The notes: a model not told the origin generated them from the letters alone. A stretch of DNA of 64,000 bases from CAVQBC01 sp963848415 (GCA_963848415.1 CAWKDN010000003.1:186001-250000), one strand, 5' to 3'; positions 7,099-15,853 are shown, numbered from the stretch's first letter. Made by a program: numbers and translations.

Positions 7099-8781
7099 AT
7101 GAGCGCCGAACGCCTGGATCCCAAGCACAACTCCCGCGAGCTGATCGAAGGCCCGGCCCGCGCGCCGGCCCGCGCCTTCCTGAAGGGCATCGGCTTCGAC
7201 GACGAGGCGCTGGCCAAGCCGATCGTCGGCGTCGCCTCCACCTGGACGGAGACGATGCCGTGCAATTTCGGCCTGCGAGCGCTCGCCGCCAAGGTCAAGG
7301 AGGGCATCCGCGACGCCGGCGGGACGCCGATGGAGTTCAACACCATCGCGATCTCCGACGGGATCACGATGGGCACAAGCGGCATGAAGACCTCGCTGGT
7401 CTCGCGCGAGGTGGTCGCCGACTCGATCGAGCTCGTCGGCCGCGGCCATCGCTTCGACGCGGTTGTCGCGCTCGCCGCGTGCGACAAGACGACCCCGGGC
7501 GCGGTCATGGGCCTCGCGCGCCTCGACGTCCCCAGTGTGCTGCTCTACGGCGGCTCGATCGCCCCCGGGCACTTCAAGGGCCACGACGTGACGATCCAGG
7601 ACGTCTTCGAGGCGGTCGGCGCGCACGCCGCCGGGAAGATGTCCGACGAGGACCTCACCGCGCTGGAGGACGTCGCCTCGCCGGGCGCCGGCGCGTGCGG
7701 CGCGCAGTTCACGGCCAACACGATGGCGATGGCCTTCGAGCTGCTGGGCATCTCCCCGATGGGCACCGCGATGGTCCCGGCCGAGAACCCGAACAAGGCC
7801 GGCGTCGCCTACGAGGTCGGACGGCTCGTGATGGACGTCCTCGCGCGCGGCCAGCGCCCGTCGGACATCATCACCCGCGAGGCGATCGAGAACGCCATCG
7901 CCGGCGTGGCCACCAGCGGCGGCTCGACCAACGCCGTGCTGCACCTGCTGGCGATCGCCCGCGAGGTGGGCGTGCCGCTGTCCATCGACGACTTCGACCA
8001 CACGATGGCCGACACCCCGCTGCTGTGCGACCTCAAGCCGGGCGGCCGATATGTCGCGGTCGATCTCTTCAACGCGGGCGGGATCCCGCTCGTGGCGAGC
8101 CGGCTGCAGGAGATCGGCCGGCTCAACGAGGACGCCCAGACGGTGACGGGCAAGACCGTCGGCGAGCACGCCCGCCAGGCCGAGGAGACGCCCGGGCAGG
8201 AGGTGGTCCTCCCGCTGGAGAAGGCGCTGAAGGCGACCGGCGGCATGGCGATCCTGCGCGGCAACCTGGCGCCCGACGGCTGCGTGGTCAAGCTCGCGGG
8301 CCACGACCGCGTGGAGCAGACCGGGCCGGCGCGCGTCTTCGAGTCTGAAGAGGACGCGATGGCGGCGGTGATCGACGGACTGATCACCGACGGCGACGTG
8401 GTGGTCATCCGCAACGAGGGGCCGGCGGGCGGGCCGGGGATGCGCGAGATGCTCGCCGTCACCGCCGCGATCGTCGGCGAGGGCCTGGGCGACACCGTCA
8501 CGCTGATCACCGACGGGCGCTTCAGCGGCGCGACGCACGGCTTCATGGTCGCCCACATCGCCCCCGAGGCCACCAAGGGCGGGCCGATCGGCGCCGTCCG
8601 CGAAGGCGACACGATCACGATCGACGTGCCCTCGCGCACGCTCAGCGTCGAGCTCACCGACGAGGAGATCGCCGAGCGGCTCACCGGCTACGAGGCGCCC
8701 GCGCCGCCGTTCGCCGACGGGGTGATGACGAAGTACGCCAAGCTCGTGAGCAGCGCCTCGGAGGGCGCCGTCACCCGCTGA
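7099..8781 (+). CDS. ilvD: Dihydroxy-acid dehydratase
   Basis: IlvD dehydrates 2,3-dihydroxy-isovalerate and 2,3-dihydroxy-3-methylvalerate in valine and isoleucine synthesis and uses a labile Fe-S cluster. The 560-residue protein is full length and shows the three cluster-region cysteines: CNFG near residue 55, the ACDKTTPGAVMG signature near 131, and GACGAQFTANTM near 200. C-terminal motifs GPAGGPGMREM and TDGRFSGATHGF are also present. No other branched-chain gene lies nearby. It ends tail to tail with the alpha/beta hydrolase gene, in a region where a short sequence is duplicated around both stop codons. Confidence 0.96.
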   Translation: MSAERLDPKHNSRELIEGPARAPARAFLKGIGFDDEALAKPIVGVASTWTETMPCNFGLRALAAKVKEGIRDAGGTPMEFNTIAISDGITMGTSGMKTSLVSREVVADSIELVGRGHRFDAVVALAACDKTTPGAVMGLARLDVPSVLLYGGSIAPGHFKGHDVTIQDVFEAVGAHAAGKMSDEDLTALEDVASPGAGACGAQFTANTMAMAFELLGISPMGTAMVPAENPNKAGVAYEVGRLVMDVLARGQRPSDIITREAIENAIAGVATSGGSTNAVLHLLAIAREVGVPLSIDDFDHTMADTPLLCDLKPGGRYVAVDLFNAGGIPLVASRLQEIGRLNEDAQTVTGKTVGEHARQAEETPGQEVVLPLEKALKATGGMAILRGNLAPDGCVVKLAGHDRVEQTGPARVFESEEDAMAAVIDGLITDGDVVVIRNEGPAGGPGMREMLAVTAAIVGEGLGDTVTLITDGRFSGATHGFMVAHIAPEATKGGPIGAVREGDTITIDVPSRTLSVELTDEEIAERLTGYEAPAPPFADGVMTKYAKLVSSASEGAVTR

Positions 8782-8840
8782 GCGCGTGGTCGCCGCCGCC
8801 GCGCTCCCCGCCGGCGGCCACGGTCACCCGCTGAGCGCGT
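8770..8840 (+). repeat. 18-bp direct repeat at two convergent stop codons
   Basis: GTCACCCGCTGAGCGCGT occurs at 8770-8787 and again at 8823-8840, 53 bp apart. The first copy contains the ilvD stop TGA. The second contains, on the other strand, the stop of the hydrolase gene. This looks like a local duplication that gave both genes the same end sequence. Confidence 0.8.
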
Positions 8841-9789
8841 CGGCGCCGGTCACGAAGTCGGCGAGGATCGGGTTGAAGACGCCCGGGCGCTCGAGCATCG
8901 GCAGGTGGCCGGTGTCCTCGAGGATGACCGTCCGGGCGTTGGCGCCGATCAGCCGCTCGAACTCCGCCGCGTCGGCCACCGGCACCGTCATGTCGTTGCG
9001 CCCCCAGACGATCAGCGTCGGCACCGCGATCCGCTCGAGCCGGTCGCGGATCGGGTAGCGCATCAGCGCGTCGAGCGCCGGCACCAGCCCGGGCTTGCCC
9101 GTCCCGCCCAGCAGCTCCCACGCCAGCGGCGCCGACAGCCGCTCGGGATAGCGCAGCACCCCCTGCATGGCCAGCCGGCGCAGGCGCGGCCGGCGGACCA
9201 CCGGCGAGCGCAGGAACTGTACGCGCGGGCTCACGTGCGACCACAGCCGGGCCGCCGTCAGCGTCGGCTCGCGACGCTCGAACTCGACCGACAGCCCGGC
9301 CGCCGAGACCAGCGCGAGGCGGGCGACCCGCGTCGGGAAGGCGAGCGCCAGCTCGGCGCCCACGAAGCCGCCCATCGAGTTGCCCACGACCACCGGCCCG
9401 TCGATCCCCATCGCGTCGCACAGCGCGTCGAGGATCCGGCCGTAGCCGCGGATCGAGATCGGCTCGGCGGGCAGGGGAGAGGCCCCGAAGCCCGGCAGGT
9501 CGATCGCCACGACCCGCATCCGGTCCATCAGCGCCGGGAAGGTCAGCAGCCAGTTCTGCCAGCAGCCGCCCAGCCCGTGGACGAGCAACACGACCGGCCG
9601 GCCGTCGCCGTCCGCGCCGGTGTCGATGAGGTTCACCGGCCGCCCGAGCACCTCGACGCCGCGCGTCAGCCCGGGCCAGTCGATCGCCTGCCAACTGCCG
9701 TCGTCGCCGTCGGCGTAGCCGTCGTCGGCGCCCGGGCGCAGCAGGCCGTTGCCCACGACAGAGCGGATCTGCTGCGAGAGGCCGGCCAC
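8824..9789 (-). CDS. Alpha/beta-fold hydrolase
   Basis: This is an alpha/beta-fold hydrolase, probably an esterase or a C-C bond hydrolase-type enzyme; the substrate cannot be read from sequence. Visible catalytic features are the oxyanion loop HGLGG, the nucleophile elbow GNSMGG, the acid in WGRNDMTVP and the histidine in DTGHLPMLERP. The 321-residue form starts at GTG 9789 (MAGLSQQIRS). A longer form from ATG 9858 is open but would overlap the divergent gene whose ATG is at 9857, so the shorter start is preferred. The gene converges on ilvD. Confidence 0.82.
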   Translation of the reverse strand: MAGLSQQIRSVVGNGLLRPGADDGYADGDDGSWQAIDWPGLTRGVEVLGRPVNLIDTGADGDGRPVVLLVHGLGGCWQNWLLTFPALMDRMRVVAIDLPGFGASPLPAEPISIRGYGRILDALCDAMGIDGPVVVGNSMGGFVGAELALAFPTRVARLALVSAAGLSVEFERREPTLTAARLWSHVSPRVQFLRSPVVRRPRLRRLAMQGVLRYPERLSAPLAWELLGGTGKPGLVPALDALMRYPIRDRLERIAVPTLIVWGRNDMTVPVADAAEFERLIGANARTVILEDTGHLPMLERPGVFNPILADFVTGADALSG

Positions 9790-9840
9790 GCGAGGGACCA
9801 AGGGTAGGTGTGACGGCCGTGGGTCGAGCCGGGCGCGGGC

Positions 9841-9846
9841 TACCGT
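9841..9846 (+). promoter_or_regulatory. Putative -10 box (TACCGT)
   Basis: The hexamer ends 10 nt before the ATG at 9857, with no Shine-Dalgarno sequence between, as for several other genes in the window. Confidence 0.4.
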
Positions 9847-9856
9847 AGGCGCCGGC

Positions 9857-10435
9857 ATGCGGATCGCCATCGACATCGACTCGACCCTGCACCACTACTG
9901 GGACCTGCTCGACCAGGCTTCCCAGCGCCGCTTCGGCGTGGCGCTGCCCTACGACGAGCAGCTGACCTGGCTGATCGATCGCCTGCGCCCCGAGCAGGTG
10001 CGTGCGCTCGTCGAGGAGACCCACCGCGACGAGAACGTCCTGGCCGCCGTCCCCTATCCCGGGGCGGTGGAGGCGGTGCGCCGCTGGCACGAGGCCGGGC
10101 ACTTCATCCACGTCACCTCGCACCGCGCCGGCGCCGCCCACGCAGCGACCGCCCGCTGGCTCGATGAGATCGACCTGCCCCACGACGAGCTCTACTGCTC
10201 CTTCGACAAGGTCTCGCGCTGCCGCGAGATCGGTATCGACGTGCTGGTCGACGACTCGCCGGACACGATCCGCAGCGCGCTCGAGCACGGCATCATGGCG
10301 GCGACGATCCTGCATCCCTGGAACCGCGAGCTGTGCGAGGAGGAGGACGTCGTCTGCGGGATGGACTGGGCCGAGCTCGAGGCCGCGCTCGAGCCGGTTC
10401 TGACCCGAGACAAGCGCCAACGCGCCAACTCGTAG
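9857..10435 (+). CDS. HAD-superfamily nucleotidase-like hydrolase
   Basis: The 192-residue protein is a haloacid dehalogenase-fold phosphatase. Motif I is MRIAIDIDSTL (nucleophile Asp near residue 6, general acid Asp near 8), motif II is VTSHR, the motif III Lys is in FDKV, and motif IV is VDDSPDT. The layout with a helical cap between motifs I and II resembles 5'-nucleotidases of the NT5C/YorS type, so a nucleotide or small phosphorylated substrate is likely but unproven. It is transcribed divergently from the hydrolase. ATG 9857 starts directly at the first beta-strand. Confidence 0.8.
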   Translation: MRIAIDIDSTLHHYWDLLDQASQRRFGVALPYDEQLTWLIDRLRPEQVRALVEETHRDENVLAAVPYPGAVEAVRRWHEAGHFIHVTSHRAGAAHAATARWLDEIDLPHDELYCSFDKVSRCREIGIDVLVDDSPDTIRSALEHGIMAATILHPWNRELCEEEDVVCGMDWAELEAALEPVLTRDKRQRANS

Positions 10436-10566
10436 TAACCTGCGGGAGCCTGCAACGAATCGTTCACAGGACTTCACCGGACCAGTCAGCATCCGCTGAG
10501 CGATCGCCGCGTAACCTCGCGTCGCCGGCCGTGTTGCAGCGCTGGATCCGCCGAGGGCCGATCTTC

Positions 10567-10572
10567 TACCAT
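10567..10572 (+). promoter_or_regulatory. Putative -10 box (TACCAT), L,D-transpeptidase gene
   Basis: TACCAT lies 26 nt upstream of the GTG start at 10599, with a GAGGA Shine-Dalgarno-like stretch between, so this gene would have a short leader. Confidence 0.35.
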
Positions 10573-10598
10573 CTTCCCGCCGTCTCCGAGGACTGACT

Positions 10599-11642
10599 GT
10601 GCGCGCCCGCTACTTCGTGATCCCCGCTCTGCTCGTCGTCGGCCTGCTGGCCGCCGCCGGCGGCGTCTACGCCTACGACTCCGGTCGCGAGGACACCATC
10701 GCCGACGGCGTCACCATCGGCGGCGTCGACGTCGGCGGGATGAATGCCGACGCGGCGGAGGCCAAGCTGCGCGCCGCGGTCGTCGACCCGCTCAACCGCC
10801 CGGTGCGCGTCCGCTACAAGGACGAGCGCTTCCGGCTGACGCCGCAGCGCGCCGGCATCTCCGTCGACGTCGCCAGCTCGGTGGACGCCGCCGTGGCCAG
10901 CTCGCGCGAGGGCAACATGTTCGTGCGCACGTGGGACGAGGTCACCGGCGCCGAGAAGAGCGCCTCGATGGACGTCGACGTCCGCTACAACCGCAAGGCC
11001 GTCCGCTCGCTGGTCAAGCGCGTCCAGCGCCAGGTCGATCGCGCGCCCGTGGACGCCCATCTCGACCTCGAGCAGGGCGATTTCGACGCCAAGCCCTCCA
11101 AGGACGGCCTGCAGGTCGCCGACGGCCGGCTGCGGCGCGACATCCAGCGCACGCTTCTCAGCACTGCGCCCGAGCGCGAGATGGTGCGCGTGCGCACCGA
11201 CACCGTCGAGCCCAAGGTGGAGACCCGGGACCTGCGCAAGAAGTACCCGGTCATGCTCAAGGTCGACCAGAGCTCCTACCAGCTGACGCTGTACAAGAAC
11301 CTCAAGCCGGTCAAGACCTACGGCGTTGCCGTCGGCGGCGGTGGCTTCTCCACCCCGACCGGCCTGCACGAGATCCAGAACAAGGCCGTCAACCCGGCGT
11401 GGAGCGTGCCGACCACCGGCTGGGCCGGCAGCCTCGGCGGCTCGGTGGTCCCGGGCGGCACGGCGGCGAACCCGCTGAAGGCCCGCTGGCTGGGCATCGC
11501 GGACGGCGCCGGCATCCACGGCACCGACAACGAAGGCTCGATCGGCTCGGCCGCCTCGCACGGTTGCGTGCGCATGCGCATCCCCGAGGTCATCGAGCTC
11601 TACGACGAAGTCCCGGTCGGCGCGCCGATCTACATCGCCTGA
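10599..11642 (+). CDS. L,D-transpeptidase with YkuD domain
   Basis: This is a predicted cell-wall enzyme that makes or remodels peptidoglycan cross-links. The 347-residue protein starts at GTG 10599 with an N-terminal signal anchor (VIPALLVVGLLAAAGGVYAY). A putative peptidoglycan-binding region of the type often found before YkuD follows (about 30-215, with IGGVDVGGMNADAAEAKL). The YkuD catalytic domain is at about 220-347. The catalytic signature is HGTDN followed by SHGCVRM, with the nucleophile Cys near residue 322. It acts outside the membrane. L,D-transpeptidases are abundant in actinobacteria. Confidence 0.92.
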   Translation: MRARYFVIPALLVVGLLAAAGGVYAYDSGREDTIADGVTIGGVDVGGMNADAAEAKLRAAVVDPLNRPVRVRYKDERFRLTPQRAGISVDVASSVDAAVASSREGNMFVRTWDEVTGAEKSASMDVDVRYNRKAVRSLVKRVQRQVDRAPVDAHLDLEQGDFDAKPSKDGLQVADGRLRRDIQRTLLSTAPEREMVRVRTDTVEPKVETRDLRKKYPVMLKVDQSSYQLTLYKNLKPVKTYGVAVGGGGFSTPTGLHEIQNKAVNPAWSVPTTGWAGSLGGSVVPGGTAANPLKARWLGIADGAGIHGTDNEGSIGSAASHGCVRMRIPEVIELYDEVPVGAPIYIA

Positions 11643-11658
11643 GCCGCGGCGGCGGGTC

Positions 11659-11967
11659 CTACCAGGGCTCGCCGCGCTCGCTGGCCGTCGGCTCGCGCCC
11701 GCGGATCTCCTCGACGGCCACCTCCTGCCACCCCTGTTGCAGCAGGGAGGCGTGATGGTCGGAGTGGCGAATGCACAGGGTGCCGATGTACACGCCCCTC
11801 GTCCGCTTGCGCATGACCGCGTACCACAGGGTGGTGGCGTCGCCCGAGCCCTGGATCCGGTGCCACGGCCGCGGCGGCACGCCGTCCGCGTCCGAGACGC
11901 CCGCCTCGGTCAGCTGGCGCTGGGTGGCGACCTGACCGGTCTCGGTCTGGATGAAGAACAGCGCCAT
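11659..11967 (-). CDS. Hypothetical protein, 102 residues
   Basis: The product starts MALFFIQTETGQVATQRQL and carries a basic, aromatic middle (LWYAVMRKRTRG) and a His-rich stretch (IRHSDHHASLLQQGW). No known domain was recognised. ATG 11967 is chosen because the upstream in-frame region is the antisense of the xerC coding sequence. The start overlaps the divergent xerC start (11951) by 17 nt, so the two 5' ends interlock. The gene converges on the L,D-transpeptidase gene with a 16-bp gap. Confidence 0.65.
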   Translation of the reverse strand: MALFFIQTETGQVATQRQLTEAGVSDADGVPPRPWHRIQGSGDATTLWYAVMRKRTRGVYIGTLCIRHSDHHASLLQQGWQEVAVEEIRGREPTASERGEPW

Positions 11968-12883
11968 CGACCCCGAGGCTAGCCGACCGCTGCCCGAGCC
12001 CTGGCGGGCCGCCCTGCGGCTGTTCGACCGCGACCTGCAGCGCCGCGGCGCGGCCGAGCGCACGCGCGTGGCCTACGGCGCCGACCTCGGCGAGCTGGCC
12101 CGCTGGGGCAGCGCCCAGGGCCTCGCGCCCGCCGAGATCGACTACCCGGCGCTGCGGCGCTACGCCGCGGCGCTCGCCGGCCGCCGGCAGGCGCCGAGCA
12201 CCGTCGCGCGCAAGCTCGCCTCGGTGCGGGCGTTCTTCCGCACGCTCGTCGAGCACGGCGAGGCCACGGCCAACCCGGCCGACCTGCTCGCCGGCCCCAA
12301 GCAGCCCAAGCGCCTGCCGCAGACCATGCGCGCCGCCGAGGTCGGGGCGCTGCTGGACCGCATCCCGGCCACCACGCCGCTCGAGCTGCGCGACCGCGCG
12401 CTCTTCGAGCTGGCCTACGCGTGCGGCCTGCGGGCCGAGGAGCTGGTCAACCTCGACCTGCGCTCGCCCGACTTCGACGCCGAGCAGATCCGGGTCGAGG
12501 GCAAGGGCGGCAAGACCCGCTTCGTGCCGGCCGGCGAGCCCGCGCTGCGGGCGCTCGCGCGCTACCTCGAGCGCGGCCGGCCGGCCCTGAGCGCGCTGGA
12601 GGACGAGCCCGCGCTGTTCCTCTCGAAGACCGGCCGGCGGCTGTCGACCTCAGACGTCCGCCGCCGCCTGCGCGTGTGGGCGCGACACGCCGCCCAGCAG
12701 GGCGCGGTGCACCCGCACGCGCTGCGCCACTCCTTCGCGACCCACCTGCTGGAGGGCGGCGCCGACCTGCGCGCGATCCAGGAGCTGCTGGGCCACGCGT
12801 CGATCTCGACGACCCAGGTCTACACTCGGGTGGAGTCGGCGCGACTGCGGGCGGCCTACGCCCGCAGTCATCCGCGCGCTTGA
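11951..12883 (+). CDS. xerC: Tyrosine recombinase XerC
   Basis: XerC-type recombinases resolve chromosome dimers at dif together with a partner. The 310-residue protein has an N-terminal SAM-like core-binding domain (about 20-110, RTRVAYGADLGELARW) and a catalytic domain with all the active-site residues: Arg in CGLRAEEL, Lys in GKGGKTR, HxxR in HALRHSFATHLL, His in LGHASISTTQ and the nucleophile Tyr in VYTRV. Length and motifs fit a housekeeping Xer protein more than a phage integrase, and no att site or phage gene is nearby. It is followed directly by a sigma factor gene. Confidence 0.92.
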   Translation: MKNSAIDPEASRPLPEPWRAALRLFDRDLQRRGAAERTRVAYGADLGELARWGSAQGLAPAEIDYPALRRYAAALAGRRQAPSTVARKLASVRAFFRTLVEHGEATANPADLLAGPKQPKRLPQTMRAAEVGALLDRIPATTPLELRDRALFELAYACGLRAEELVNLDLRSPDFDAEQIRVEGKGGKTRFVPAGEPALRALARYLERGRPALSALEDEPALFLSKTGRRLSTSDVRRRLRVWARHAAQQGAVHPHALRHSFATHLLEGGADLRAIQELLGHASISTTQVYTRVESARLRAAYARSHPRA

Positions 12884-12902
12884 GCGAACCGGGGGGAACG
12901 GG

Positions 12903-13688
12903 CTGGACACCAACGTCAAAGCGATCGAGCTCAAGGATCTATGGCGTCGCTACAAGCTCCAGGACGACGGCCGGGCCCGCGAGCAGCTGGTCGTGGCCTA
13001 CTCGCCGTTGGCCAAGTACGTCGCCGGGCGCCTCTCCAGCGGCCTGCCCCCGCACGTCGAGGAGGCCGACCTCATCTCCTACGGCCTGATCGGGCTGATC
13101 AACGCGATCGAGCGCTTCGACCCGGCGCGCCAGGTCAAGTTCGAGAGCTACGCGGTGACGCGCATCCGCGGCGCGATCATCGACGAGCTGCGCGCGCTGG
13201 ACTGGGTCCCGCGCTCGGTCCGCTCGCGCGCGCGGCAGATCGAGCAGGCCAACTCCAAGCTCGAGCACCGGCTGCATCGCGCCCCGACGGACGAGGAGAT
13301 GGCCGAGGAGCTGGGCATCGGCCTGGAGGAGTTCAACGACGCGCTGCAGCGGATCGCGAGCTCGACGGTGGTCGCGCTCGACGAGCTGTGGACGATGTCC
13401 GACGCGTCGGGCGACAAGGTCGCGCTGCTGGACACGATCCAGGACCCCGACGCGCCCGATCCCGAGCAAGTGCTGGGTGCCTCCGAGCTGCGCGAGCGCC
13501 TGGGCGACGCGATCACGGCGCTGCCCGAGCGCGAGCGCACGGTCGTCGGGCTCTACTACTACGAGAACCTGACCCTGCGCGAGATCGGCGAGGTGCTGGG
13601 GGTCACCGAGTCGCGCGTCTCCCAGCTGCACACCAAGGCCGTGCTGCGCCTGAAGCCGCGCCTGCAGGCCGACTACGCGCACGACTGA
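12903..13688 (+). CDS. FliA/WhiG-family sigma factor (sigma-28 type)
   Basis: This sigma-70 family protein lacks region 1.1. It has region 2 (YSPLAKYVAGR, EADLISYGLIGLINAIERFD), region 3 (APTDEEMAEELGI) and region 4 (ALPERERTVVGLYYYENLTLREIGEVLGVTESRVSQLH, an HTH). Similarity is closest to WhiG/FliA. Start problem: the first conventional codon (GTG 12993) would cut off the conserved LWRRYK...REQLVV start of region 2. The frame is open upstream, and the best candidate is CTG 12903, preceded by GGGGGG, giving 261 residues. The true start is uncertain. It follows xerC closely. Confidence 0.85.
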   Translation: MDTNVKAIELKDLWRRYKLQDDGRAREQLVVAYSPLAKYVAGRLSSGLPPHVEEADLISYGLIGLINAIERFDPARQVKFESYAVTRIRGAIIDELRALDWVPRSVRSRARQIEQANSKLEHRLHRAPTDEEMAEELGIGLEEFNDALQRIASSTVVALDELWTMSDASGDKVALLDTIQDPDAPDPEQVLGASELRERLGDAITALPERERTVVGLYYYENLTLREIGEVLGVTESRVSQLHTKAVLRLKPRLQADYAHD

Positions 13689-13710
13689 GGGCTCGCCCGC
13701 CGCGCCTCGG

Positions 13711-13716
13711 TACTGT
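13711..13716 (+). promoter_or_regulatory. Putative -10 box (TACTGT), EF-G-like gene
   Basis: The hexamer lies about 60 nt upstream of the ATG at 13775. A strong Shine-Dalgarno sequence (GGAGAGGAG, 13761-13769) precedes the start, so this gene is leadered and does not follow the leaderless pattern. Confidence 0.35.
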
Positions 13717-13774
13717 CCGCGGGACTGAGTTGCACGCCCGACGAGGGACGGGCGGCCCGAGGAGAGGAGCAGGC

Positions 13775-15853
13775 ATGCCGGTTGCTGCAGACAGGATCCG
13801 CAACGTGGCGTTGGTCGGCCACCGGGGGAGCGGGAAGACGTCGCTGCACGAGGCCCTGCTGTTCGAGGCCGGCGCGACGACGCGGCTCGGCTCGGTGGCT
13901 GACGGGACGACGGTGTCCGACGCCGACGACGACGAGAAGGCGCGCGGGATGTCGATCGCCGCGTCGCTGGCCTCCTTCACCTGGCGCGACGTGAAGGTCA
14001 ACCTGATCGACACGCCGGGCGACCCCTCCTTCGTGGCCGACGCGCTCGGCGCGCTGCGGGTCTGCGAGTCGGCCGTCTTCGTGGTCAACGCGGTGCTGGG
14101 CGTCGAGGTCTCCACCCAGCGGCTGTGGGCGCGCGCCGCCGAGCTCGGCGTCGCGCGGCTGCTCTACGTGAACATGCTCGACCGCGAGCGCGCGGACTTC
14201 TACCGCGCGCTCGACGCGCTGAAGGCCGCCTTCGGCCCGCACGTGGTCGCGACCGAGATCCCGATCGGCGCCGAGCACGAGATCCGCGGCGTGATCGACC
14301 TCGTCGACATGAAGGCCTACGAGTACGCGGGCGACGGCTCAGAGCGCGACGGCTGCACCGAGGTCCCGATCCCGGACGACCTCGCCGAGCTCGCCCAGGA
14401 GTACCGCGAGAAGCTGATGGACGAGGTGGCCGAGAACTCCGAGACGCTGATGGAGCGCTACCTCGAGGGCGAGGAGCTCTCCCACGACGAGATCGTCCAG
14501 GCGCTCGAGGACGGCACCGACCACGGGCACATCTTCCCCGTCGCCTGCGGCGTCGCCACCACCCGCCTCGGCGCCAACCGGCTGCTCGACGCGATCGTCG
14601 ACGACCTCCCCTCGCCCGCCCAGCACGGCGCCCTGGATCTCGGCGACCTCACGCTCGAGCCGACGCCCGACGGCGAGATGTTCGCCTATGTCTTCAAGAC
14701 CCGCGCCGATCCCTTCGCCGGGCGCATCAACCTCTTCCGCGTCTACCAGGGCACGCTCGGTCACGACTCCCAGGTACTCAACACGCGCGCGCACGCCAAG
14801 GAGCGCATCGGCCAGCTGCTGGTGCCCCAGGGCAAGGAGGTCTCCCAGACCGACAGCTTCGGGCCGGGCGACATCGGCGCGGTGGCCAAGCTCAAGGAGA
14901 CCCGCGCGGGCGACTGGCTGGCGGCGCGCGACCAGCCGATCTCGATGCCCTCGATCAAGCTGCCCGCGCCGGTGATGGCCTTCGCGATCGAGCCGAAGTC
15001 CAAGGGCGACGAGGACAAGGTCTTCACCGCCCTGCGCCGGCTGCAGGAGGAGGACCCGACGATCGACCTGCATCGCGACCAGCAGACGGGCGAGCAGATC
15101 GTGGCCGGGCTCTCGCAGATCCACGTCGAGGTGGTCGTCGAGCGGATGCGCGAGCGCTTCGGGGCCGAGGTGACGCTCAAGCCGCCGCGCGTGCCCTACC
15201 AGGAGACGATCCGCGGCGGGGCCAAGGCGCACGGCCGCCACAAGAAGCAGACGGGCGGCCGCGGCCAGTTCGGCGACTGCCACATCGAGATCGAGCCGCT
15301 GCCGGGCGGCGACGGCTTCGAGTTCGTCAACGCCATCAAGGGCGGGGTCATCCCGACCGGCTTCATCCCGGCGGTCGAGAAGGGCGTGCTGGACGCGATG
15401 GCCCAGGGCGCCGTCGCCGGCTACCCGGTCAAGGGCGTCCGCGTACGCCTCTACGACGGCAGCTACCACACGGTCGACTCGTCTGAGATGGCCTTCAAGC
15501 TCGCCGGGGCGCTGGCGATGCGCCAGGCGCTCGAGGAGGCCAAGCCCGTGCTGCTCGAGCCGATCATGCTCGTCAGCGCGTCGGTGCCCGAGAGCGCCGT
15601 GGGCGACGTGATGGGCGACCTCTCCTCGCGCCGCGGCCGGCCGCTGGGGACCGAGGCCGTCGCCGGGATGACCGAGGTCAAGGCCGAGGTGCCGATGGCA
15701 GAGCTGCTCAGCTACGCCCCGGACCTGCGCTCGATCACCGGCGGGCAGGGCGAGTACACGCTCGAGTTCCTGCGCTACGAGGAGGTCCCCGCCCACCTCG
15801 CCCAGAAGGTCGTCGAGGAGGCGCGCAAGGAGGAGGAGGCGCTCAGGGCCTGA
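13775..15853 (+). CDS. Elongation factor G-like GTPase (EF-G2 type)
   Basis: The 692-residue protein has the five-domain layout of EF-G. The G1 P-loop is GHRGSGKT (15-22). The G2 region reads RGMSI where EF-G has RGITI. G3 reads DTPGD, so the His that activates the catalytic water in EF-G (DTPGH) is replaced by Asp. G4 reads NMLD in place of NKMD. Domains II-V follow, including the domain IV segment KKQTGGRGQFGDC. These changes are typical of EF-G-like paralogues whose role in translation is unclear, and slow or altered GTP hydrolysis is expected. A separate canonical EF-G should exist elsewhere. Confidence 0.85.
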   Translation: MPVAADRIRNVALVGHRGSGKTSLHEALLFEAGATTRLGSVADGTTVSDADDDEKARGMSIAASLASFTWRDVKVNLIDTPGDPSFVADALGALRVCESAVFVVNAVLGVEVSTQRLWARAAELGVARLLYVNMLDRERADFYRALDALKAAFGPHVVATEIPIGAEHEIRGVIDLVDMKAYEYAGDGSERDGCTEVPIPDDLAELAQEYREKLMDEVAENSETLMERYLEGEELSHDEIVQALEDGTDHGHIFPVACGVATTRLGANRLLDAIVDDLPSPAQHGALDLGDLTLEPTPDGEMFAYVFKTRADPFAGRINLFRVYQGTLGHDSQVLNTRAHAKERIGQLLVPQGKEVSQTDSFGPGDIGAVAKLKETRAGDWLAARDQPISMPSIKLPAPVMAFAIEPKSKGDEDKVFTALRRLQEEDPTIDLHRDQQTGEQIVAGLSQIHVEVVVERMRERFGAEVTLKPPRVPYQETIRGGAKAHGRHKKQTGGRGQFGDCHIEIEPLPGGDGFEFVNAIKGGVIPTGFIPAVEKGVLDAMAQGAVAGYPVKGVRVRLYDGSYHTVDSSEMAFKLAGALAMRQALEEAKPVLLEPIMLVSASVPESAVGDVMGDLSSRRGRPLGTEAVAGMTEVKAEVPMAELLSYAPDLRSITGGQGEYTLEFLRYEEVPAHLAQKVVEEARKEEEALRA

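Noticed and set aside
11951..12883. A phage or integrative-element integrase
   Set aside because: The length and motifs are those of housekeeping XerC, no tRNA or att site flanks it, and no phage or transfer gene is present.
12941..13774. A long N-terminal extension of the EF-G-like protein
   Set aside because: The extension is the sigma factor gene in another frame. The strong Shine-Dalgarno before ATG 13775 and the family N-terminus fix the start there.
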